Notes under the pieces: model-generated
What the model was told of the DNA's origin: nothing
Database searches by the model: none
What the model saw: the letters and a program-made list of their open reading frames with translations, nothing else
Shown here: one piece after another, positions 1-8,794 of the stretch
How the letters are laid out: each line of letters begins with the position of its first letter
Position numbering within the stretch: position 1 is the first letter of the stretch
Position numbers and translations under genes: made by a program
Assembly: GCF_020076305.1 (NCBI RefSeq)
Contig: NZ_JAIQXE010000002.1
Coordinates: 558,001-622,000, forward strand
Origin: Flavihumibacter profundi
Lineage (GTDB): Bacteria > Bacteroidota > Bacteroidia > Chitinophagales > Chitinophagaceae
Direction of reading: 5' to 3'
Length of the DNA stretch: 64,000 bases

Positions 1-2
1 GG

Positions 3-1088
3 TATATTTTCCCCATTCCATATATAAAACCGGTAGACAGGAACCTGCAAACCTGGGCATCAAAGGGATATAGTTTCGAGAGACTTGATGTAGGTGCAAA
101 ATTTACCCATTATAATACTACCGGAAGAAATGATCACCTGAGACTTTGGTTGATTACGGGCTATTCAAGGCAAATCCAGGCAGCATATGAACAGCCATTT
201 GCTGATAAAACCTTAAAGAAAGGATACGGACTAAATTTCGGTTACATTGCCCAAAAAGAAGTTAATGCCCTGACTGTCAATGATCAGCAATTTTTTTTAA
301 AATCTGATTCACTGCCCGATGCAGGACATTTTTTACAGGAGCAATGGGCTGCTTCTGCGCAATATACCTACCGGCCGGGATTAAAGACACGTTATTCTTT
401 TAAGGTTGGCTATAATTTTAACCGGGTAGACAGCGCCGTATTGGCTGTAAATCCTACCTACCTGAGTATAAGTGGAAAAGGCAAAGTAATGTATCCTGAA
501 TTTGTGTATGCAATTAACTATGTGGATGTCGACTATGTGGCTTATCCGATACGTGGGCAAATGGCTGAAGGTACCCTCGCGAGGGCAGGTTTTGGAAAAG
601 ATATCGATTTGTGGGCTATTTATCTCAAAGGCCTGAAGGCATGGGAACTTAAATGGAAAAGTTCTTATTCCATTCAATTTAATGGCATACTAAGAGTGCC
701 TTTTGATCAGCCCTTTTCCCAACAGCGCATTTTCGGATATGGTGATTTTTATTTACGCGGACTTGAAAAATATGTCGTTGATGGAGTGGCTGGGGTAATG
801 GTCCGGAATACACTGAGGCGGGACCTGTTCAATTATATCCTGCGGCTTCCTGTTAAAAGCGGAAGCCATGACAGAATTCCTTTTCATTTTTATGCGAAAG
901 CGTTTAGTGATTTCGGTTATTCCTATAATAAAAACAACACTGAAAACTATTTGCCTAACCGTTTTTTGTACACAGCTGGCGCAGGGTTGGATATTGTAAC
1001 TTTCTATGATGTGGTCTTGCGGTTTGAATACAGTTTCAACCAGTTAGGGCAAAAAGGTTTGTATTTTCACTTCAAGAATGATTTTTAA
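3..1088 (+). CDS. BamA/TamA-family outer-membrane barrel protein, 3' part (5' end outside the window)
   Basis: The reading frame is open from the left edge, so only the last 361 residues are present and the true start lies outside. The visible part consists of alternating hydrophobic/polar strands rich in Tyr and Phe and ends in Phe (HFKNDF), the usual C-terminal signal of an outer-membrane barrel. The stretch DFYLRGLEKYVVDG followed by VMVRNTLRRDLFN resembles the 'LRGY...DG' region of bacterial surface antigen (D15/BamA/TamA) barrels, so I infer a POTRA-plus-barrel protein that inserts or exports outer-membrane components. A first possible internal start (TTG at 150) is only an artefact of the cut. 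nadK follows 32 bases later on the same strand. The family call is moderate; the specific cargo cannot be told. Confidence 0.6.
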   Translation, partial: YIFPIPYIKPVDRNLQTWASKGYSFERLDVGAKFTHYNTTGRNDHLRLWLITGYSRQIQAAYEQPFADKTLKKGYGLNFGYIAQKEVNALTVNDQQFFLKSDSLPDAGHFLQEQWAASAQYTYRPGLKTRYSFKVGYNFNRVDSAVLAVNPTYLSISGKGKVMYPEFVYAINYVDVDYVAYPIRGQMAEGTLARAGFGKDIDLWAIYLKGLKAWELKWKSSYSIQFNGILRVPFDQPFSQQRIFGYGDFYLRGLEKYVVDGVAGVMVRNTLRRDLFNYILRLPVKSGSHDRIPFHFYAKAFSDFGYSYNKNNTENYLPNRFLYTAGAGLDIVTFYDVVLRFEYSFNQLGQKGLYFHFKNDF

Positions 1089-1120
1089 AACCCTATCTTT
1101 CAGCGGATAAATAACCCATC

Positions 1121-2002
1121 ATGAGAGTGGCGATTTATAGCCGGGTAATAGATCAGAGTGATCACACAGAAATTCAGGAATTGTTCAATGAACTGGAAGC
1201 GCAGCATATAGAGCCTGTAATATACCAGCCATTTTTTGAGCAAATCATCCATACTGTAAAATTCAGGGAACTTAATATAAATACCTTCACCGGCTCGAAT
1301 GACCTGGATGAATCTATTGAGTTTATTATCAGCCTTGGGGGTGATGGAACGCTACTGGACACTGTTACCCTGGTAAGGAACAAAATGATTCCGATACTTG
1401 GAATAAATTTCGGCAGGCTGGGCTTCCTTGCCAGCATTGGTAAAAAAGAGCTGAAGATAGCAGTGTCTTCAATGGTGAACCGAAGTTTTGTATTGGATAA
1501 ACGGTCATTGATTCATCTTGATGCCGACCGGTTATTATTTGGTGAAACACCTTATGCACTAAATGAATTTGCTATCCACAAAACGGATATTTCCCCAATG
1601 ATTAAGATCCATACTTACCTTAACGGGGAGTTTTTGAATACTTATTGGGCAGACGGATTAATTGTAAGTACACCTACGGGTTCAACCGGTTATTCACTCA
1701 GTTGCGGGGGGCCAATAGTTTTTCCGGAATCTGGCAGTTTTGTGATTACCCCGGTGGCACCCCATAACTTAAACGTCCGCCCGATTATTGTTCCCGATGA
1801 CAATATCATCTCATTTGAAGTTGAGGGCCGTTCGGACAATTTTATTTGCGCCCTGGACAGCAGGCGGGAAATAGTTTCCAGGAATATTCAGTTAGCAGTA
1901 AAAAGAGAAAAATTTGATGTTAATATCGTACGCCTGAATGAAAACAATTTCCTGGCCACCTTGCGTAATAAATTGTCCTGGGGCCTGGATACCCGCAATT
2001 AG
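1121..2002 (+). CDS. nadK: NAD kinase
   Basis: This 293-residue cytoplasmic enzyme phosphorylates NAD to NADP with ATP. The family signature GGDGT is at residues 73-77 (the Asp is the catalytic residue), followed by LGINFGRLGFLA near 93-104, NEFAIHK near 148 and the diagnostic TPTGSTGYSLSCGG near 182-195, which closes the NAD pocket. Length and motif order are complete. The ATG is 32 bases after the preceding stop. An imperfect -7 box (TATCTTTC, 1094-1101) lies 19 bases upstream, so it may have its own weak promoter. The order nadK, DUF6089 barrel, uppS, bamA is familiar in Bacteroidota. The identification is secure. Confidence 0.96.
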   Translation: MRVAIYSRVIDQSDHTEIQELFNELEAQHIEPVIYQPFFEQIIHTVKFRELNINTFTGSNDLDESIEFIISLGGDGTLLDTVTLVRNKMIPILGINFGRLGFLASIGKKELKIAVSSMVNRSFVLDKRSLIHLDADRLLFGETPYALNEFAIHKTDISPMIKIHTYLNGEFLNTYWADGLIVSTPTGSTGYSLSCGGPIVFPESGSFVITPVAPHNLNVRPIIVPDDNIISFEVEGRSDNFICALDSRREIVSRNIQLAVKREKFDVNIVRLNENNFLATLRNKLSWGLDTRN

Positions 2003-2069
2003 CATTTCATTTATACCAAATTCTACCATCTTACGTTCCAACACAACGGATAAACAATAACTTGCAAGT

Positions 2070-2924
2070 ATGAAGAGATTAATCCTGCTTTTAGGTATAA
2101 CAATGGGAATACAATCTGCTCTATCAGCCCAGATGGAAGCTGTAGTGCATGAGGGTGAAGTTGGTTTAGCAATAGGCGCGTCCCATTATTTTGGTGACTT
2201 GAATCCCGATTTACATTTAAACCGGCCCAAATTTGCAATGGCAGTGTTTTTTCGCAAGCAGTTTCATAACTATATCGCGGTCCGTGTCAGTGGCCAGTTT
2301 GCCCAGGTTGGCTATGCCGATAAGTACTACGACAATAATGAATTTCAACGGCGCCGCAACCTAAGTTTCAATTCAAGTATCTGGGAGCTGGGCCTGCAGG
2401 GTGATTTCAATTTTTTCAAATTTGTTCCAGGTACTGAAGAATACCGGTTTACCCCATATGTAACTATTGGTGCCAGTATATTCAGTTATGACCCTTATGC
2501 ATACCTAAACGATCAAAAATATTTTCTTCGCCCGCTAGGTACGGAGGGTCAGGGAACGGCAGCCTACCCCGACAGGAAACCATATAGCAGTATGGCTTTT
2601 GCAATGCCATTCGGTGTTGGTGTAAAATATGCCCTGAATAGTAAAATGAACCTGGGTTTTGAAGTACTATACAGGTTTACCAATACCGATTATCTGGACG
2701 ATGTCAGCACTACCTATGTGGGAATTGATAAGTTTCCACCTTTGCCTGATGGTACCCCTTCGGCTGCTGCTTTACTGCAGGACCGTAGCTACGAAATTGG
2801 TGAACCTATTGGAATTGAGGGCCGCCAGAGAGGCTATTCCAAGCAAAATGACCAGTTTGTAACTGCCATGGTAACGCTGAGTTTTAACCTGAGTTCCTAC
2901 CAATGCCCCTCTGCTAAATACTGA
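2070..2924 (+). CDS. DUF6089 / PorG-like outer-membrane beta-barrel protein
   Basis: The 284-residue product starts with a signal peptide (hydrophobic residues 4-18, cleavage near ALSAQ). It continues as a small barrel: residues 30-50 hold IGASHYFGDLNPDL, a sequence typical of DUF6089 proteins, followed by amphipathic strands to the C terminus. DUF6089 includes PorG, an outer-membrane component of the type IX secretion system in Porphyromonas, and PorG-type genes commonly sit just ahead of uppS and bamA, as here. With a T9SS cargo protein (55.5-58.3 kb) and gliding genes in the same window, a role in T9SS or the outer-membrane core complex is a reasonable inference but not shown. It lies 67 bases after nadK, with a weak hairpin (2995-3010) downstream. 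Confidence 0.7.
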   Translation: MKRLILLLGITMGIQSALSAQMEAVVHEGEVGLAIGASHYFGDLNPDLHLNRPKFAMAVFFRKQFHNYIAVRVSGQFAQVGYADKYYDNNEFQRRRNLSFNSSIWELGLQGDFNFFKFVPGTEEYRFTPYVTIGASIFSYDPYAYLNDQKYFLRPLGTEGQGTAAYPDRKPYSSMAFAMPFGVGVKYALNSKMNLGFEVLYRFTNTDYLDDVSTTYVGIDKFPPLPDGTPSAAALLQDRSYEIGEPIGIEGRQRGYSKQNDQFVTAMVTLSFNLSSYQCPSAKY

Positions 2925-2994
2925 TTGGGGTGAACTGAGAAGGGTAAATGATGGATAGGGTGGCATTGTATTTAACCAATTAATTTTTTCAAAC

Positions 2995-3010
2995 GCCCGC
3001 TATTCCGGGC
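2995..3010 (+). terminator. Weak hairpin between the DUF6089 gene and uppS
   Basis: The arms GCCCG and CGGGC (5 bp) enclose a 6-base loop and are followed by TTTCAG and, further on, TTTTT (3021-3025). It may be a weak terminator. The next gene's -7 box begins 18 bases further on. Confidence 0.35.
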
Positions 3011-3028
3011 TTTCAGCTCGTTTTTACG

Positions 3029-3036
3029 TACATTTG
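3029..3036 (+). promoter_or_regulatory. -7 promoter box TACATTTG for uppS
   Basis: An exact match to the Bacteroidota -7 consensus TAnnTTTG lies 19 bases before the uppS ATG. I see no convincing -33 TTTG at the expected distance. It would drive uppS, bamA and the ompH pair. Confidence 0.6.
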
Positions 3037-3055
3037 CACCCTGAAAAATGTTCAT

Positions 3056-3811
3056 ATGACTTCGCTTGAAGCGAAAATTGACCGGCAAAAGTTGCCAAGA
3101 CACATCGCTATCATTATGGATGGCAATGGGCGTTGGGCCCAGGAAAAGGGGCAGGATCGCCTCTATGGGCACTTTCATGGAGTTGAAAGCGTTCGTGATA
3201 TCGTAGAGGGTTGTGCAGAATTGGGCATTGGGTACCTAACCCTGTATGCATTCAGTACTGAAAATTGGGACCGACCGGCATACGAGGTTGATGGGTTAAT
3301 GGAGTTATTGGTAGATACTATAAGGAATGAAGTGGAAACACTTAACCGCAACAACATTAAATTACACGTGATAGGCGATACGAATATGTTACCGGAATAC
3401 GCCCGCCAGGAATTAAAGGAAGCCATGGAAATGACAAGCCACAATACTGGCCTGAACCTGGTAATGGCGCTTAGTTACAGTAGCCGTTGGGAACTGGTTA
3501 AAGCGGTTAAAAGCATAGCAGAAGATGTAAAGGAAGGGAAAATTGACCCTGCCACTATTAACCAGGATATCCTCCAGAAATACCTTTGCACCAGCGATTT
3601 CCCCGACCCTGAACTAATGATCAGAACCAGCGGGGAATACAGGATCAGTAATTTCCTCCTTTACCAATTAGCTTATGCTGAACTGTATTTTACGAATGTC
3701 CGCTGGCCGGATTTCCGGAAAGAGAACCTTTTTGAAGCCATAATAGATTTTCAGCAACGGGAAAGACGTTTTGGAAAAACAAGTGCCCAGATACAGGAAG
3801 CCCCCCTTTAA
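3056..3811 (+). CDS. uppS: Isoprenyl transferase (undecaprenyl diphosphate synthase)
   Basis: This cis-prenyltransferase of 251 residues extends farnesyl diphosphate with isopentenyl diphosphate to make the C55 lipid carrier for peptidoglycan and O-antigen. The signature HIAIIMDGNGRWA at residues 16-28 carries the catalytic Asp22. A second signature, RTSGE-RISNFLLYQ near residue 190, and the conserved YAELYF that follows are also present. The ATG at 3056 gives a standard N terminus. An out-of-frame ATG eight bases earlier is ignored. It heads a run uppS-bamA-ompH-ompH (gaps 53, 26 and 68 bases), probably transcribed from the -7 box at 3029. The identification is secure. Confidence 0.96.
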   Translation: MTSLEAKIDRQKLPRHIAIIMDGNGRWAQEKGQDRLYGHFHGVESVRDIVEGCAELGIGYLTLYAFSTENWDRPAYEVDGLMELLVDTIRNEVETLNRNNIKLHVIGDTNMLPEYARQELKEAMEMTSHNTGLNLVMALSYSSRWELVKAVKSIAEDVKEGKIDPATINQDILQKYLCTSDFPDPELMIRTSGEYRISNFLLYQLAYAELYFTNVRWPDFRKENLFEAIIDFQQRERRFGKTSAQIQEAPL

Positions 3812-3864
3812 CAAAGCTTTTCGAACTATCCCCCTTAATTTGCCTACTTTATAAAACCAACTGG

Positions 3865-6591
3865 ATGTACAGAAGATTACCTGTTGTTGCTTTTTTACTA
3901 CTATTGATCGGAATAAATGCGCAGGCACAACAGCCTGATACAACTCGTCCTACTGCTATTGATCCTGAGCTGGAGGCGCTGCTTACTACCAAAACGCCTA
4001 AGGAGTTTGTAATAGCAGGTATAGAGGTGACAGGTACAAAATTTCGCGACGCTTCTCTCTTACTTTCAATTTCCGGGCTAAACGTTGGCGATAAGGTTGT
4101 TATTCCCGGAAGCGATAATTTAGGCAAGGCAATCCAGAATCTCTGGAAGCAAAATCTATTTTCCGATATCCAGATTTATTATACAAAAATTGAGGGCAGT
4201 AACCTTTATCTGGAAATTAATGTTACCGAAAGACCAAGTTTGGCAGGTTATAGTTTTAAAGGAATCAAGAAATCTGAATCAGAAGACCTGGAAAAGAAAA
4301 CAGGTTTGGTAAAAGGGCGTGTGATTACTGAAAACATGAAACGGTCTGCAGTGCAGAATATCGAAAAATATTATGTAGAGAAAGGATTCAGAGGAGCTAA
4401 AGTTACCATCGAAGAAAAAACTGACCCGGCCCTGCCAAACTCCCAGACACTTGTATTCAATATAAGTAAAGGAGGTAAAGTAAGAATTAACCAGGTCAGC
4501 TTTTATGGAAATGATGCTGTAAATGAACTGAAGCTGAAAAAGCAACTGAAAGGAACAAAGGAAACTACCAGGATTACACTTTATCCGGATATAGACTCAA
4601 GCAGTTTCGGCACCCATAAGAGAATTTCTTTTAATGAATACATCAAAGATTGGGGCTTTCTTTCTCCAACCAAAACAGGTAATTACCTGGATCCCTATTT
4701 CAGGTTTAAATTATTCAGTTCTGCTAAATACAACCAAACAAAATATGATGAGGACAAGTTAAAAGTACTCGACTACTACAACTCAGTTGGATATCGCGAT
4801 GCAACCATTTTAGCAGATACACAATACTTCACCAGGAAAGGAAACCTGAATATCGATCTTAAAGTAGAAGAAGGCCGGCGCTATTATTTTGGCAATATCA
4901 GTTGGAAAGGAAACACGAAGTATGGTGATTCCATTCTGACAGTATTGCTTGGAATAAAAAAGGGCGATATCTATAATTTAGAAACACTTAATACAAAACT
5001 TGGGAAAACCATGAATCCCGAAGGAGGCGATATCAGTGGCCTATATATGGATGATGGTTATCTGTTCTTTTCTGTCGACCCGGTTGAAACTGCTGTATAC
5101 AACGACACTATTGACTTTGAGATCAGGATGCGGGAAGGCCCTCAGGCCACTATCAAAAATGTGAATATTGCCGGCAACGAAAAGACCAAGGAATATGTTA
5201 TCCGCCGCGAATTAAGGACTGTTCCAGGCGAGAAGTTTAGTCGTGCTGACCTCATTCGTTCCAACCGTGAAATAGCTAACCTTGGTTATTTCAACCAGGA
5301 GAAAATTGATATCAACCCCGTTCCAAATCCGGATGACGGGACAGTTGATATAAATTATAAAGTGGAAGAGAAATCCAATGACCAGCTTGAGTTATCAGCC
5401 GGTTGGGGCGGGGGCATTGGATTAACCGGAACCCTTGGGGTGACTTTCAATAACTTTTCACTGAGAAATATTTTCAACAAGGAAACCTGGGACCCCCTTC
5501 CAACTGGTGATGGTCAAAAGTTGAGTGTTCGTTTCCAAAGTAACGGTCGTCAGTTCAGGTCATATAATTTTTCGTTTACCGAACCCTGGCTGGGTGGTAA
5601 ACGGAGGAATTCATTTACTACCAGTTTCTACAGCACAAAGTATACGAATTCTTATAATCCTTACACTGGCAGGTATGATAAAAGCCGGGGAGATACTTCC
5701 TATCTGAAAACAACGGGTATAACTTTCGCACTTGGTAAGCAATTAAGGTGGCCGGATGATTATTTCACACTCGTATACTCACTCAATTTTACCCAATATA
5801 AATTAAGAAATTACCCTAATCTTTTCCCGGGCCTGAACAATACCAATGCCCATAATTTAAGTCTTAAGATCGCGTTAAGCAGGTCATCTATCGACCAGCC
5901 TATCTTCCCGAAGAGCGGGTCTAATTTCGTGGCCAGCGTGCAAGCCACACCACCATATTCACTTATTGATCCCAGTCGTGTAACTTCAGCAAATCCTTAT
6001 GAACTTCCAGAATTTCATAAATGGCGGTTCAACGGCGAATGGTATGTGCCGATAGGCCGGCCGATGGGAGCTGACCATAGTAAGCAATTCGTTCTCAAGG
6101 CTGCTGCCAAATTTGGTTTCATGGGCAGGTACAACAAAAACCTGGAATTTTCACCCTTTGAACGGTTCCAGCTTGGAGATGCTGGACTGACCAATAATTT
6201 CGGGTTATTGGGGTATGATATCATTGCGCATAGGGGGTATCCTGTTTATGATAATTCGAATCCTAATATCAACCCTGATAAATCTACAGCCAGCCAGTTT
6301 TTCACCATCTTTAACAAGTATACGATGGAACTGCGCTATCCGTTTTCTACCAACCCGAGCAGTACAATTTATGGACTGGCATTTTTTGAGGCAGCCAACG
6401 GATGGTTCAACTACACAGATTATAACCCTTTCCGTTTAAGGCGCAGTGCCGGTTTAGGTATGCGGTTTTTCCTGCCTATGTTCGGATTGCTTGGATTTGA
6501 CTATGGTATTGGATTTGACCGCCTTACTCCCAATGGAAGTTTAAAGGATGCGGCCAAGTTTACCTTTATGTTAGGATTTGAACCAGAATAA
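3865..6591 (+). CDS. bamA: Outer-membrane protein assembly factor BamA
   Basis: The 908-residue product has a signal peptide (residues 1-22, ending NAQAQ). It then has a series of POTRA domains, the first starting near residue 50 with FVIAGIEVTGTKFRD and others recognisable at VRINQVSFYGNDAV and ATIKNVNIAGNEKTK. The C-terminal half is a D15-type barrel. BamA folds and inserts beta-barrel proteins into the outer membrane. It is longer than E. coli BamA (about 810), as is usual for this phylum. It ends in GFEPE rather than an aromatic residue. It sits between uppS and two periplasmic OmpH/Skp chaperones that would deliver its substrates. The call is strong. Confidence 0.93.
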   Translation: MYRRLPVVAFLLLLIGINAQAQQPDTTRPTAIDPELEALLTTKTPKEFVIAGIEVTGTKFRDASLLLSISGLNVGDKVVIPGSDNLGKAIQNLWKQNLFSDIQIYYTKIEGSNLYLEINVTERPSLAGYSFKGIKKSESEDLEKKTGLVKGRVITENMKRSAVQNIEKYYVEKGFRGAKVTIEEKTDPALPNSQTLVFNISKGGKVRINQVSFYGNDAVNELKLKKQLKGTKETTRITLYPDIDSSSFGTHKRISFNEYIKDWGFLSPTKTGNYLDPYFRFKLFSSAKYNQTKYDEDKLKVLDYYNSVGYRDATILADTQYFTRKGNLNIDLKVEEGRRYYFGNISWKGNTKYGDSILTVLLGIKKGDIYNLETLNTKLGKTMNPEGGDISGLYMDDGYLFFSVDPVETAVYNDTIDFEIRMREGPQATIKNVNIAGNEKTKEYVIRRELRTVPGEKFSRADLIRSNREIANLGYFNQEKIDINPVPNPDDGTVDINYKVEEKSNDQLELSAGWGGGIGLTGTLGVTFNNFSLRNIFNKETWDPLPTGDGQKLSVRFQSNGRQFRSYNFSFTEPWLGGKRRNSFTTSFYSTKYTNSYNPYTGRYDKSRGDTSYLKTTGITFALGKQLRWPDDYFTLVYSLNFTQYKLRNYPNLFPGLNNTNAHNLSLKIALSRSSIDQPIFPKSGSNFVASVQATPPYSLIDPSRVTSANPYELPEFHKWRFNGEWYVPIGRPMGADHSKQFVLKAAAKFGFMGRYNKNLEFSPFERFQLGDAGLTNNFGLLGYDIIAHRGYPVYDNSNPNINPDKSTASQFFTIFNKYTMELRYPFSTNPSSTIYGLAFFEAANGWFNYTDYNPFRLRRSAGLGMRFFLPMFGLLGFDYGIGFDRLTPNGSLKDAAKFTFMLGFEPE

Positions 6592-6617
6592 CAGAGATTT
6601 AAATAAAATATACGGTT

Positions 6618-7130
6618 ATGAAAAGAGCCTTATTAACAGTTTGTTTTTTTGTAATAGCCGCCATGGCTGTCCAGGCCCAGAGGTATGCAATTGTTGATAC
6701 GAAATATATCCTCGATAAAATGCCGGAATACAAGGAAGCCCAGACAAAACTGGACCAGTTCAGTGAGCAATGGCAAAAGGAAATTGATACGAAGCAGGCG
6801 GCACTGGACAAAATGTATAAAGATTATGAAGCCGAGCAGGTAATGTTAAGCGAGGAACTTCGGAAAAAGAGGGAGGATGAGATTTTTGTTCGGGAGAAGG
6901 AAGTTCGAGAGCTTCAGCGCAAGCGGTTCGGTTTTGAAGGGGACCTTTTCAAAAAGAGGCAGGAACTCGTGAAACCTGTACAGGATAAGGTTTACACTGC
7001 GATTCAAAAAATCGCCGTGGCCCGTATGTATGACTTTATTTTGGATAAAAGTGAAGGAATTACCGTTATATTTGCCGACCCTAAGCTCGACAAGAGCGAA
7101 GATGTGTTAAAAGAACTTGGTGTTAAATAA
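6618..7130 (+). CDS. OmpH/Skp-family periplasmic chaperone (first copy)
   Basis: The product has 170 residues. Residues 1-20 form a signal peptide ending in VQAQ. The mature part begins RYAIVDTKYILDKMPEYKEA, the OmpH family start, and is followed by a long charged alpha-helical coiled coil (about residues 45-130) that forms the chaperone arms. The C-terminal segment IAVARMYDFILDKSEGITVIF matches the family body domain. Skp holds unfolded outer-membrane proteins in the periplasm for BamA. The gene lies 26 bases after bamA and 68 bases before a second, diverged OmpH gene, so the two are probably a tandem duplication with split roles. The family call is secure; the paralogue-specific function is not known. 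Confidence 0.9.
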   Translation: MKRALLTVCFFVIAAMAVQAQRYAIVDTKYILDKMPEYKEAQTKLDQFSEQWQKEIDTKQAALDKMYKDYEAEQVMLSEELRKKREDEIFVREKEVRELQRKRFGFEGDLFKKRQELVKPVQDKVYTAIQKIAVARMYDFILDKSEGITVIFADPKLDKSEDVLKELGVK

Positions 7131-7198
7131 ATGACAAAGGCTTTTAATAAGACAACTAAAACCACAACGAAAACAACTTTTAAGTAACAAACAATCGC

Positions 7199-7705
7199 AT
7201 GAAAAAAGTTTTATCAATTCTTATGGTGGCTGTGGCACTGGTGATGGTTAGCAGCACTGTTAAGGCACAAATGAAAATTGGCTATATCAGCTTCAATGAA
7301 GTGGTAGCTGGTATGCCAGAAGCAAAAAAAGCAGACTCTACACTGGCGCAGTTCCGGGATGCGTTGATCGCAAACGCACAGGAAAAAGAAACAGCGTTAA
7401 ATGAAGGTATTGCAAAGTTCAACACGGATTCAACCAAAATGACGCCTGCTGTTAAAGACGTAAAAAGGAAAGAACTGCAGCAGAAATTGACTGAATTGCA
7501 AGGAGAAGAACAGCGGATTCAACAGGAACTGCAAAAAAAGCAGGAAGAACTGAGCGCACCGATCCAGAAAAAAGCAATGGATGCTGTAACGGCAGTTGCT
7601 AAAGAAAGCGGATATACTCATGTTTTCCCAAAGGAATACCTGATCGTATCTCCCCCTGCTGATGATCTATTACCTTTAGTAAAGAAAAAATTAGGGATTA
7701 AATAA
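7199..7705 (+). CDS. OmpH/Skp-family periplasmic chaperone (second copy)
   Basis: The product has 168 residues with a signal peptide of about 24 (ending VKAQ). The mature start MKIGYISFNEVVAGMPEAKKA is typical of the family and is followed by a Glu/Lys/Gln-rich coiled coil (about residues 60-125). The C terminus has the family end YTHVFPKEYLIVSPP. It shares architecture but rather little sequence with the copy just upstream, so the duplication is old. Expected role: binding unfolded outer-membrane proteins on their way to BamA. A strong hairpin terminator starts 25 bases after its stop, which closes the uppS-bamA-ompH unit. Confidence 0.9.
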   Translation: MKKVLSILMVAVALVMVSSTVKAQMKIGYISFNEVVAGMPEAKKADSTLAQFRDALIANAQEKETALNEGIAKFNTDSTKMTPAVKDVKRKELQQKLTELQGEEQRIQQELQKKQEELSAPIQKKAMDAVTAVAKESGYTHVFPKEYLIVSPPADDLLPLVKKKLGIK

Positions 7706-7730
7706 TATTCTTATCACAGGCTCTGTATGA

Positions 7731-7765
7731 ACGCCGGGATAGCATCCCGGCGTTCGTTATTTTTG
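7731..7765 (+). terminator. Intrinsic terminator after the ompH pair
   Basis: A perfect 10-bp stem (ACGCCGGGAT at 7731-7740, ATCCCGGCGT at 7744-7753) with a 3-base loop is followed by a T-rich tract. That tract is itself the murI -7 box (7758-7765), so the two signals share bases. Confidence 0.8.
7758..7765 (+). promoter_or_regulatory. -7 promoter box TATTTTTG for murI
   Basis: An exact TAnnTTTG match lies in the T-tract of the upstream terminator, six bases before the ATG at 7772. Transcription should therefore start at or just before the start codon. It also shows that the longer frame starting at 7727 is not the protein start. Confidence 0.6.
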
Positions 7766-7771
7766 CCATAT

Positions 7772-8626
7772 ATGAATCATCCAAAGGCCATCCAGGTAAA
7801 TTTGCGGGCCAAAACCCCCATAGGTATATTTGACTCCGGGTACGGCGGACTTACTGTTATGAAAGAAATTGTCAAAGCCCTGCCTGGCTTTGATTATATC
7901 TACCTTGGGGACAACGCAAGGGCCCCCTATGGAACCCGCAGTTTTGAAACGGTTTACCGGTATACCCTGGAATGTGTGGAATGGTTTTTTGAACAGGGAT
8001 GTCCCCTCGTTATACTTGCTTGCAATACTGCTTCAGCTAAGGCACTTCGGTCGATACAACAAAACGACCTTCCCTTGATGGATCCTGGTAATAGAGTGCT
8101 TGGAGTTATCAGGCCTACTGCCGAAGTAATTGGCAATTATTCAAAAACAAGGCAAGTTGGTATTATGGCAACAAATGGTACGGTTGCTTCTCAGTCTTAT
8201 CCAATTGAGATCAAAAAATTCTTTCCGGACCTCGATGTATACCAGGAAGCTTGCCCGATGTGGGTGCCGCTGGTTGAAAACAATGAATATGATAAGCCCG
8301 GCGCTGATTATTTCATAAACCAGCACATCTTTCAGTTACTGGAAAAAGGGTCAAAAATTGATACAATCTTATTAGCCTGCACGCACTATCCGTTGTTGAT
8401 CAATAAAATACGCCAATACCTGCCACTAGGTATAGAATTGCTCTCACAGGGTGAAATTGTTGCGAGGAGTCTCGTTGACTACCTGGAAAGGCATCCTGAA
8501 ATAACCGGAAGGTTGTCTTTAGGGGGGCATAAGCGGTTCTGTACCACAGATGACGCAGCAGGTTTTGGGCAAAGTGCCAGTATTTTCTTTGGAGAAGCGG
8601 TAATAGCTGAAAAGGTTAACCTGTAA
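7772..8626 (+). CDS. murI: Glutamate racemase
   Basis: This 284-residue enzyme converts L- to D-glutamate for peptidoglycan precursors in the cytoplasm. PIGIFDSGYGGLTVMKEI sits near residue 15 (catalytic Asp and Ser). The two catalytic cysteines are in LACNTASAKALR and LLACTHYPLL. I chose ATG 7772 because the frame upstream (to 7727) runs through the terminator stem at 7731-7753 and because a -7 box ends six bases before this ATG. The chosen start leaves a normal MurI N terminus with a short extension. It follows the outer-membrane assembly genes as in other Bacteroidota. The identification is secure. Confidence 0.94.
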   Translation: MNHPKAIQVNLRAKTPIGIFDSGYGGLTVMKEIVKALPGFDYIYLGDNARAPYGTRSFETVYRYTLECVEWFFEQGCPLVILACNTASAKALRSIQQNDLPLMDPGNRVLGVIRPTAEVIGNYSKTRQVGIMATNGTVASQSYPIEIKKFFPDLDVYQEACPMWVPLVENNEYDKPGADYFINQHIFQLLEKGSKIDTILLACTHYPLLINKIRQYLPLGIELLSQGEIVARSLVDYLERHPEITGRLSLGGHKRFCTTDDAAGFGQSASIFFGEAVIAEKVNL

Positions 8627-8680
8627 GAATTAAGCCCAAATTTTTCAGGATTTTGCATACTTCTTTTCGTTGAATTCCCT

Positions 8681-8688
8681 TACCTTTG
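8681..8688 (+). promoter_or_regulatory. -7 promoter box TACCTTTG for rpmH
   Basis: An exact consensus match lies 106 bases before the rpmH ATG, so the message has an unusually long leader for this window. That leader holds the hairpin at 8743-8764. Confidence 0.55.
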
Positions 8689-8742
8689 CCGTCCCTTTCA
8701 CGACACAAGCGGGTATGGTGGCCCGATGTGACTGGAATTCAA

Positions 8743-8773
8743 TCGTCTGCTTCTCCACAGGCGACTATTTTTT
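8743..8773 (+). promoter_or_regulatory. Hairpin plus T-tract in the rpmH leader (possible attenuator)
   Basis: TCGTCTG (8743-8749) can pair with CAGGCGA (8758-8764), one G-T wobble, around an 8-base loop, and six T follow at 8768-8773. The shape is that of a weak intrinsic terminator inside the leader, 22 bases before the rpmH start. Regulation is inferred. Confidence 0.35.
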
Positions 8774-8794
8774 AGGGTCGAAAAAAATTGTAAT

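Noticed and set aside
7727-7771. Longer N terminus for murI starting at 7727
   Set aside because: These 15 codons run through the ompH terminator stem, and the -7 box of murI ends six bases before ATG 7772.
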